Below, piece after piece: positions 8,282 through 14,822 of a DNA stretch of 31,392 nt. Numbering within the stretch: the stretch's first letter is position 1; each line of letters opens with the position of its first letter. This DNA is from Armatimonadota bacterium (GTDB lineage: Bacteria > Armatimonadota > UBA5829). The position numbers were made by a program, and so were the translations under genes. The notes below the pieces were generated by a model. It saw only the letters and a list, made by a program, of their open reading frames with translations, was not told where the DNA came from and did not search any database. The stretch lies in the NCBI GenBank assembly GCA_023474015.1, contig JAMCYN010000096.1, forward strand, positions 1-31,392, read 5' to 3'.

Positions 8282-9399
8282 TTCTGTGATACGACGCCGG
8301 ACCCGGATAAGATTCCCCGGTAGAGGTCGTGAGTGGCCCGGACCATGGCTTCTGAGCTAAACTGCTCTTGCGCCTTGCGCCGCGCCAGGTCGCCCATCCG
8401 GACGCGGAGTTCACTTGAGCCGAGCAAGCCGGATAAGGCCTGCGCCAACGCCTGCACGCTGCCGGGTTTGATCAGCAAACCGGTTTCCTGGTGAATCACC
8501 GCCTCTCCCACCCCTCCGACGTCGGACGCGATCACGGACTTGCCCGCCATCATCGCCTCGACGACCGTGAAAGGAAAGCTCTCGAACAGCGAGGGCAGAG
8601 CAAAGATATCGAAAATGCTTATCAGATCGCGGGAGTCATCGCGCCAGCCCAGGAACCGTACTTTTCCCGCAACGCCCGTCTCATCCGCGATGCGCTTCAG
8701 TTTCGCCTCCTCACCGCCTTCGCCGACAATCACGAGCAGCGCCTCCGGGTAGCGCGGAGTCAGAGCGGCGAATGCGTTCAGAAGTATATCAAGGCCCTTC
8801 TGCCCTTCGAGCCGAGCGACAGTCCCGATGATAAGATTCTCGGGTGCGGCCCCGATCTCAGCCCTGATCTCCGCCATTACAGATTCGGGCGTCCTCCAAT
8901 CAGCGATACCGTTATATATCGCCGTGACCTTGCCGCCGAAGATGCCCTGGCCAATCACATAATCGCGCGCGGAGCGGCAGACGGTAATGATATGGTCCGC
9001 CGCTTCGAGGGCGAGCCGCGCGGAGAACTTCTCCCTGCGGCTCGCGGCGATGGTCGGCAGGTGGGTCGTGACAACGATCGGGCACCGGCTCACCAGCTTG
9101 GCCGCGAGGGCGTCCGCCGCGGACGCGCAGGGGTGGGACAAGTTGAAATGGAGGATGCCCTCCTTGAAATTCTTATAGAACCACATCGACCTGATGAGCG
9201 ACGACGGCCGCAAGCTGTAGCCGTCGGTGGGTAGTGATTCGAGATCGACCCTGGTGGAGCGCGACGCGAAATCACGCGCGGCGGGGCTTTCGGGCATGTA
9301 TACGCGGCAGTCGCAGTCGGTAAGGCCGTCCGCGAGTGTCAGCAGATAGCGTTCCGCGCCGCCGAGGGCCGTGGTGTTGGCTATGTAGGATATGCGCAT
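8278..9399 (-). CDS. Glycosyltransferase family 4 (GT-B fold)
   Basis: About 373 residues. The N-terminus ISYIANTTALGGAERYLLTLA is the classic GT4 GGAE motif. The C-terminal domain has IIGTVARLEGQKGLDILL, ALPSLFESFPFTVVEAMMAGKSVIASDVGG (the E-x7-E donor-binding motif) and HQETGLLIKPG. The ATG at 9399 follows the stop of the upstream GT2 by one base. The frame stays open to 9477, but that extension overlaps the upstream gene and has no glycosyltransferase similarity, so I reject it. It ends in a four-base overlap with the next GT4. Confidence 0.92.
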   Translation of the reverse strand: MRISYIANTTALGGAERYLLTLADGLTDCDCRVYMPESPAARDFASRSTRVDLESLPTDGYSLRPSSLIRSMWFYKNFKEGILHFNLSHPCASAADALAAKLVSRCPIVVTTHLPTIAASRREKFSARLALEAADHIITVCRSARDYVIGQGIFGGKVTAIYNGIADWRTPESVMAEIRAEIGAAPENLIIGTVARLEGQKGLDILLNAFAALTPRYPEALLVIVGEGGEEAKLKRIADETGVAGKVRFLGWRDDSRDLISIFDIFALPSLFESFPFTVVEAMMAGKSVIASDVGGVGEAVIHQETGLLIKPGSVQALAQALSGLLGSSELRVRMGDLARRKAQEQFSSEAMVRATHDLYRGILSGSGVVSQK

Positions 9400-9400
9400 C

Positions 9401-10309
9401 TTATGATCGGGCCAATCTGGCGTGACCCTTCGCCCTCTCCCAGTGGTCGCTGCCCGGGTGCAGCAGAGCCAGCACAAAATGTTTAACGGCCTTGCCGATG
9501 TCCAGGAGGCCCATCGACACCCGATACGCGAGAGCGTAGTCGCGGCCCCTGTGCCTCCGATAGAAAAGATACCTTCCCCGGCGCATCATAATCTGTTTCT
9601 TTACGGGTGAGCTGCTCATCCCGCCCAGGTGAGTCATAGTGACCAGCGGAAAGTAATGCATTTGCCAGTGCGTCTTCGCGAGCCGGGCGCAGAAGTCCAT
9701 GTCTTCATCATACATCCGAAACGTCTCATCGAACAAGCCGAACCCGCGAATAAGCTCGCGCCTGACAAGCCAGCACGTCGCCCACAGGAACTCGACTTGC
9801 GCGGGCTGACGGCGGTCCCAGTCCTCCATCCGGGTATGGGCTATCACTTTCTCGGAGTGATAGAACCGATCCCAAAACGTATCATGCAACTGCCACGCGA
9901 GTTCGTATCGTAGGCTCGGGAACCTCTCGCAAGAAAGCTGCAACTCGCCATCCGCGCCGACTATCTTCGGGCCGACAACCCCCACGTCCGAATGCGTCTG
10001 TAGATAGTCGATCATCGGGCCGAGTATATCCTCGGTGAAGAGTGTATCCGGGTTGATGAGCAGCGCATAGTCGGAATCGCTCCGATTGGCCAGAATGTTG
10101 TTCCCCGCGCCGAAGCCCACATTCTCTTCCGATCTGATCAACTTGACTTGCGGAAACTCGGCCTCGACCATGTCCGCGCTGCCGTCGGAGGAGTTGTTAT
10201 CCAAGACCCGTAGCTCATAGTCGCCGGTCTGCGTGGCGATGAACGATCTCAGGCAGTCCCTGAGCAGAGATTTCGTATTATAGCTGACTATGAAGACCGC
10301 CGTGCTCAT
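9401..10309 (-). CDS. Glycosyltransferase family 2, rhamnosyltransferase-like
   Basis: About 302 residues, paralogous to the GT2 proteins at 2034 and 4574. Motifs are AVFIVSYNTKSLLRDCL, VLDNNSSDGSADMV, NVGFGAGNN, LLINPDTLF and FGLFDETFRMYDEDMDFCARL. The start ATG at 10309 overlaps the upstream GT4 stop (ATGA), which fixes it over an in-frame ATG 27 bases further upstream. The C-terminal tail is basic, which may reflect membrane association. It presumably transfers a sugar to the lipid-linked intermediate. Confidence 0.92.
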   Translation of the reverse strand: MSTAVFIVSYNTKSLLRDCLRSFIATQTGDYELRVLDNNSSDGSADMVEAEFPQVKLIRSEENVGFGAGNNILANRSDSDYALLINPDTLFTEDILGPMIDYLQTHSDVGVVGPKIVGADGELQLSCERFPSLRYELAWQLHDTFWDRFYHSEKVIAHTRMEDWDRRQPAQVEFLWATCWLVRRELIRGFGLFDETFRMYDEDMDFCARLAKTHWQMHYFPLVTMTHLGGMSSSPVKKQIMMRRGRYLFYRRHRGRDYALAYRVSMGLLDIGKAVKHFVLALLHPGSDHWERAKGHARLARS

Positions 10310-11553
10310 TTGTTCACGCACCCGAGGCAAACGCACTCGAACCGGTCAACAACGTGCTCCCACGTGTAGGTGCTTTTGACTTTGTCTCTGCCTGCTTTTC
10401 CCATTCGCATTCTCATTTGCCCATCGGCAAGCAGCGCGCGAATCGCGGAGGCGAGTTCGTCAACGTCACGAGGGTCTACCAACACCCCATCCACGCCGTC
10501 GGATATAACTGTCTCCACCGCCGCGCCCCGGCAGCCGATCACCGGCTTGGAGCGCGCCCACGCTTCTAAATAGACTATCCCGAACGACTCCGACCACGAC
10601 GGCATCGCGAACACGTCGCACGCGTCATACATATCCGCCTTGCTCTCCTCGGGAAAAGAGTTGAGGCGGATCACCCGCGCCGACGCCTGGCAGTCCGCCA
10701 ACAACCGCCTGTCGAGTTCATCACTCGCCGACGACCTTACTCCCGCAATGACCAGCACCGCCTCGCGAACGCTCCGCATAGCATCCAGAAGCACCAGCAG
10801 TCCCTTGTGCGCGACTTCCGCGCCGACATACAACACAACCGGCGTGCCCGAGGCGATACCGTGCGTCTGCCTGAAGCGCGCGCCGTCCGCCGAGGCGAAC
10901 CGAGCCGGATCGACTCCGCAGCCGGTCACGGATATTTTATCGTCACTAATCCCGCACAGCTTCACGAGAGCGTCGCGCTCATAGCTCGTGTTGGCGCATA
11001 AATGGTCCGCCGAGCGCAGAATACGGATCATATTCTTCCTGTCGACATTGAACGGATTGTCCGTGTGCAGTCCCGGAATCACCACATAGGGCACATTCAG
11101 CCGGCGCGCGAGCCTATGGCCATACACGACAGCCATCGACGGTGTATGCCCCGCGCAAACCAGATCATAGTCGGTAGTTGTTGGTCGGGGGTTTAAACCC
11201 CCGACCAACAAATCGACGCCGCCCAGAATAGGGCCATCATACCAGGTCCGAAGCCAGTCGCTGCCGGGGAGGCGATACTTCCAGAAATAGTGAACCAGCC
11301 GCCAGTAGTTCCTCGATGAATGGCCGCGCCGGACCGGCAAGCGCTTCACCCGCACGCCGTTTATAATCTCATCGGCAGGCATGTCATTAACGGGAATGCC
11401 CCTCTCCCAGAAGCCGCGATAATCGAGCGCGTTAGCGGTGGCGACGGTGACCTCGTGGCCCCGCTCCACCATTCCCTCGGAAAGCCTCTGGAACAGCACG
11501 GCCGAGCCGCTGAATGACGGCGCGTATACGGGAGTAACCTGCAGGATTCTCAT
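10306..11553 (-). CDS. Glycosyltransferase family 4 with an in-frame palindromic repeat
   Basis: A 415-residue GT4 enzyme. N-terminal ILQVTPVYAPSFSGSAVLFQRLS and C-terminal VVLYVGAEVAHKGLLVLLDAM, FAMPSWSESFGIVYLEAWARSKPVIG (E-x7-E) and ISDGVDGVLVDP are standard family features. Residues 115-126 (LLVGGLNPRPTT) are encoded by a perfect 34-base palindrome at 11178-11211 that belongs to a repeat family also found in mutL. The insertion is in the N-terminal acceptor domain just before DYDLVCAGHTPSMAV, and the frame stays open. The ATG at 11553 begins four bases after the stop of the preceding GT2. Confidence 0.92.
   Translation of the reverse strand: MRILQVTPVYAPSFSGSAVLFQRLSEGMVERGHEVTVATANALDYRGFWERGIPVNDMPADEIINGVRVKRLPVRRGHSSRNYWRLVHYFWKYRLPGSDWLRTWYDGPILGGVDLLVGGLNPRPTTTDYDLVCAGHTPSMAVVYGHRLARRLNVPYVVIPGLHTDNPFNVDRKNMIRILRSADHLCANTSYERDALVKLCGISDDKISVTGCGVDPARFASADGARFRQTHGIASGTPVVLYVGAEVAHKGLLVLLDAMRSVREAVLVIAGVRSSASDELDRRLLADCQASARVIRLNSFPEESKADMYDACDVFAMPSWSESFGIVYLEAWARSKPVIGCRGAAVETVISDGVDGVLVDPRDVDELASAIRALLADGQMRMRMGKAGRDKVKSTYTWEHVVDRFECVCLGCVNK
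11178..11211. repeat. Perfect 34-bp palindrome inside a coding sequence (family C)
   Basis: The two 17-base halves around 11194/11195 are exactly complementary, with core CGGGGGTTTAAACCCCCG. A close relative (core GGGGGTTTGAACCCCC) is at 15626-15651 inside mutL, and another (GGGGTTCAAACCCC) is at 25930-25951 between genes. In the GT4 gene it is translated as LLVGGLNPRPTT without breaking the frame. Confidence 0.9.
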
Positions 11554-11557
11554 GTCA

Positions 11558-12466
11558 CTACCTGCTTCGCCTCCACGCGGCCCAAACTCTGCGCGAGGTC
11601 AGCGCGGCGGCGGTACCGGTGATCTTGCCAAGGACCGTGACCCACACAAGATGCAGTCGCTCGGGCAACTGTCTGTTCGGCCTCAGAAACCTGACCTGGT
11701 CCCACACTTCGACGGCGAAATTCTTCCACAGCATGCGGGCATCGCGCGGGAAGTGCTTCACGATGAAGTAGGTATGATTCCTCGAATAGCAGTATATCTT
11801 TCCAGGGTCGCCCAGCTCACGAGTGATCCCCTCGCGCGGCGCTCTCAGATGCGTGACAACCGCCGACGGGCAGAACATCACTTTCTTTCCGAGGCTCTTG
11901 ATCGAAAGGCAGGCATCGGACTCTTCGCGCAGGTTATCGCCGATGTAGCCGGGGTCGAATCCGCCGACCTTCTCCAGCAATTCACGGCGAAATGACATAT
12001 TGCAGCCCTTCACGTGGTCAACTTCGACGTTCTCCGCGTGCGTCGGGGAGAAGTTCTGTGACAGGCCGCCGTTTGCCAGCACCCGACCGATAGGCTCGCG
12101 CATGTTCCACTCGGTGCCGGGCTCATCGACGCCCCCGCCCACGCAGCCGACCTCGGGGTCATCATAGAGCTTCAGCATCGCGGTCAGCCAGCCATCACGA
12201 ACCATGCTGTCGTCATCAAGGAAAACCAGCAGCGGCCCATCGGTATTTCGCATACCTATGTTTTTGGCCTCGGGCCGCTGGTTGATGCCGTTGGCAAAGT
12301 GTATGTAACGCACGTCGTCATACTTCGCCGTGAGATCACGGGTAGTCGAATTGTCGGACGCATCAACCACGACCTTCTCCCCGGGCTGGGGCAGATGCAG
12401 CTTGAGCGCGTCCAGGCACCGCCCCACCATATCGGGGCGGTTTCTGGTAACTATTATCACTGACAC
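11558..12466 (-). CDS. Glycosyltransferase family 2
   Basis: About 302 residues from the GTG at 12466, which has GGAG nine bases upstream and opens directly on the family's first strand (VSVIIVTRNRPDM). A TTG at 12481 is the main alternative; longer frames run back into the ABC ATPase gene. The metal-binding DDD is in LLVFLDDDSMV at residues 84-86. GGFDPGYIGDNLREESDACLSI follows as the acceptor-side motif. The C-terminal third is basic and aromatic. It is the first glycosyltransferase after the export genes in transcript order. Confidence 0.88.
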   Translation of the reverse strand: MSVIIVTRNRPDMVGRCLDALKLHLPQPGEKVVVDASDNSTTRDLTAKYDDVRYIHFANGINQRPEAKNIGMRNTDGPLLVFLDDDSMVRDGWLTAMLKLYDDPEVGCVGGGVDEPGTEWNMREPIGRVLANGGLSQNFSPTHAENVEVDHVKGCNMSFRRELLEKVGGFDPGYIGDNLREESDACLSIKSLGKKVMFCPSAVVTHLRAPREGITRELGDPGKIYCYSRNHTYFIVKHFPRDARMLWKNFAVEVWDQVRFLRPNRQLPERLHLVWVTVLGKITGTAAALTSRRVWAAWRRSR

Positions 12467-12489
12467 ATCGACTGGCTCCAAGTTGACCT

Positions 12490-13764
12490 CTAAGCGCCCG
12501 GTTTCTCGCGAGAATCTTTCCAGATCGGGACCTCGTGCACCACCGCGTACTCGCGGGTCAAGTCGCGGAAGATGCACGGCCCGCCCTGCGCCACCTGGAA
12601 CGAGAGAACATCTCTAACGTAGTCGATCGCGCGGCCGTCGAGGGTGGCGATCCAGAGCCGGTCGATATAGTGCGTTCCCGGGTACAGGGTCAGGTGCGGG
12701 AAGGTCGCCGTGAATGTGATCGCGCCCTCCATATCCATCGGCCTGAAATCCGCGTCCACGGACATGCAGTGATAAATGTTTCCCTCGGTAGCCGAACGGA
12801 CCACGAACGACAACTGTGCCACCTTGACTCGCTCCTCGAAGCTCACATCGATCTTCACGGTCATGGTGTCGCCGATGAAGAACGTGTTCGCGACCGTGCC
12901 GTCTGCCGTGAGAAGCTGCGCGCGGGTGAAGCGCGCCGCGCCGTTCCTGCCGATCAGGGCCTCGGGGGTGGCGAGATCGACCTCTCCTGTGTGGCTGACA
13001 TACTCCTGAGTATATCGAGTGACGGCTTCCTCCGCCGTGCCGAGGCAGTCGAGACGCCCATTCACCAGCAGCACGCCCTTGGTGCAAAGCTGCCTCACCG
13101 CCGCCAGGTTATGGCTCACGAAAAGCACCGTGCGCCCCTCTTTCGCAACGTCCCCCATCTTGCCGAGGCACTTCTGCTGAAACTGCGCGTCGCCCACGGC
13201 CAGGACCTCATCAACCACCAGTATCTCCGGCTCCAGATGGGCCGCCACGGCGAACGCGAGCCGGACATACATCCCCGATGAGTAGCGCTTGACGGGGGTA
13301 TCAAGAAACCTCTCGATCTCGGAGAACCCGACAATCTCGTCGAACTTCCGAGTGATCTCCGACCTGCTCATCCCGAGGATCGCGCCGTTAAGGAATATAT
13401 TCTCCCTGCCAGTAAGCTCCGGGTGGAAACCGGTGCCGACCTCCAACAGGCTAGCCACGCGCCCGCGAATACAAATCCGGCCGTTTGTAGGCTCGGTGAT
13501 GCGGCTGATGACCTTGAGCAGCGTAGACTTGCCCGCGCCGTTTCGACCGATAATCCCCACCCGCTCGCCCTGCTCGATATCGAATGAGACATCCTTCAGC
13601 GCCCAGAACTCCTCGCGCCCTGGAGCGGGACTATTTCGACGTGTCAGCGCTCCCTTGAGCCGCGCGGCGGAGTCGGAGATGGCGTCACGCAGGCTTCCAC
13701 TCTGCCTCTGGTGGCTGATTATGTATCTCTTGCCCAGGTTTTCGACGCTTATTACCGGCTGCAT
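12490..13764 (-). CDS. wzt: Polysaccharide ABC exporter ATPase, Wzt-type
   Basis: A 424-residue ABC ATPase of the TagH/Wzt family. Walker A is GRNGAGKST at residues 73-81, the signature YSSGM at 161-165, Walker B ILVVDE at 181-186 and the H-loop SHN at 217-219. After residue 240 an extra domain of about 180 residues, rich in beta strands (NTFFIGDTMTVKIDVSFEE, FPHLTLYPGTHYIDRLWIA), matches Wzt_C, which in E. coli O8/O9a binds the modified end of the glycan. It pairs with the permease eight bases upstream. The ATG has GAGGAG immediately before it. It should energise export of undecaprenyl-linked polysaccharide across the inner membrane. Confidence 0.93.
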   Translation of the reverse strand: MQPVISVENLGKRYIISHQRQSGSLRDAISDSAARLKGALTRRNSPAPGREEFWALKDVSFDIEQGERVGIIGRNGAGKSTLLKVISRITEPTNGRICIRGRVASLLEVGTGFHPELTGRENIFLNGAILGMSRSEITRKFDEIVGFSEIERFLDTPVKRYSSGMYVRLAFAVAAHLEPEILVVDEVLAVGDAQFQQKCLGKMGDVAKEGRTVLFVSHNLAAVRQLCTKGVLLVNGRLDCLGTAEEAVTRYTQEYVSHTGEVDLATPEALIGRNGAARFTRAQLLTADGTVANTFFIGDTMTVKIDVSFEERVKVAQLSFVVRSATEGNIYHCMSVDADFRPMDMEGAITFTATFPHLTLYPGTHYIDRLWIATLDGRAIDYVRDVLSFQVAQGGPCIFRDLTREYAVVHEVPIWKDSREKPGA

Positions 13765-13771
13765 GGACTCC

Positions 13772-14656
13772 TCAGATAACGTCGGCGAATGTCTTTTCAG
13801 TCTTTCGGAAATAGCGAATGCCCGCGATGAGTATGAGCAGGGTCAGCCCCACCGACAGCGCGAAACCGGGCCAGTAAATGCGCGCGTTGCCCCCGAGAAT
13901 CGCCCAGCGGAAGCCGTCGATGACGCCGACCATCGGGTTTAGCGAATAGAGCAGCCTCCAGCGCGCGGGGATTGAATCGATGCTGATACCGACCGGCGAA
14001 ACAAAGAATCCTAGCTGCACTATGAAAGGCACGATGTGCTGGAAGTCCCTGTATCGTACATTCAACGCGGAAACCCACAGCCCCGCGCCGAACGCAATGA
14101 TCATCGACAGCAGAAGAAACACCGGCAGCGTAGCGATTCGCCAGCTTGGCACAAAGTGATACCAGATCATCAGGGCCGCCAGGATGCCGAATGAGATAAA
14201 AAAATCCACCAGGTTGACCACAACGGCGCTCGCCGGAATAATCATTCGTGGGAAATAGACCTTAGAGATAAGCTGCGAGTTTCCGACCAGGCTCTGCCCC
14301 GACGCGGCAAAGGCTCCCGCGAAGAGTTGCCACGGAAGCATGCCCGCGAAGAACATGATGGGGTACGGGCCATTCGGGGACTTCGCGCCCAGCACCTTGC
14401 TGAAGATGACGGTGAAGACGACCATGAACAAGAACGGCCTGAGCACGCTCCACGCGACCCCGATGGCAGTCTGCTTGTAACGCACCAATATATCGCGCCA
14501 CGAGAGGAAATAGAATAACTCCCTGTAGCGCCACAGGTCCGCCCAATAGTGCCGCTCGGCCCGTCCCGCTTCGATTATTACTTCATATTGCGTCCGGCCG
14601 CCCTCATCCCGCGGCTCAAGACGTTCGGATGTATATTTCTTAGTGATCTGCCCCAC
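13772..14656 (-). CDS. wzm: Polysaccharide ABC exporter permease, Wzm-type (ABC-2)
   Basis: A 294-residue ABC-2 permease. A cytoplasmic N-terminus of about 60 residues includes an amphipathic interface segment (YRELFYFLSWRDILVRYKQTAIGVAWSVL), followed by six hydrophobic segments. The family motif LNVRYRDFQHIVPFIVQ and the NPMVGVIDGFRWAILG loop are both present. The GTG start at 14656 is preceded by AGGGA five bases upstream. It is the first gene of the leftward polysaccharide cluster, and a TATAAT element lies 52 bases upstream of the start. With Wzt it forms the channel for lipid-linked glycan export. Confidence 0.93.
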   Translation of the reverse strand: MGQITKKYTSERLEPRDEGGRTQYEVIIEAGRAERHYWADLWRYRELFYFLSWRDILVRYKQTAIGVAWSVLRPFLFMVVFTVIFSKVLGAKSPNGPYPIMFFAGMLPWQLFAGAFAASGQSLVGNSQLISKVYFPRMIIPASAVVVNLVDFFISFGILAALMIWYHFVPSWRIATLPVFLLLSMIIAFGAGLWVSALNVRYRDFQHIVPFIVQLGFFVSPVGISIDSIPARWRLLYSLNPMVGVIDGFRWAILGGNARIYWPGFALSVGLTLLILIAGIRYFRKTEKTFADVI

Positions 14657-14707
14657 GATTTCCCTATCTCTACCAAACGTATGACATCCCGGTTGTCCTA
14701 CCTGAGC

Positions 14708-14713
14708 ATTATA
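14708..14713 (-). promoter_or_regulatory. Candidate -10 element for the polysaccharide operon
   Basis: On the minus strand the sequence TGGTATAAT contains a perfect TATAAT, with a TG-like upstream extension one base off the usual extended -10 spacing. No convincing -35 is seen at 16-18 bases. It lies between the family B repeat and the wzm start, in the correct orientation. Confidence 0.5.
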
Positions 14714-14740
14714 CCACGAGAGAGGGCCAAGCTAATGTAG

Positions 14741-14819
14741 AATGCAGAATGATGAATGCAGAATGAAGGCAAAGGCCTCCCTTCCCCCATTCTGCATTCT
14801 GCATTCATCATTCTGCATT
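14741..14819. repeat. Dispersed inverted repeat, family B, copy 2
   Basis: Perfect 25-base inverted arms at 14741-14765 and 14795-14819, built from AATGCAGAATG units, enclose a 29-base loop. The same arms recur at 6998-7083 with an unrelated loop. It ends three bases beyond the mutL stop and precedes the wzm promoter, so it may terminate mutL transcription. Confidence 0.9.
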
Positions 14820-14822
14820 GTT

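Noticed and set aside
12535..13281. Plus-strand 248-codon frame opposite wzt.
   Set aside because: It lies entirely within a gene with intact ABC ATPase and Wzt_C features and has no domain of its own.
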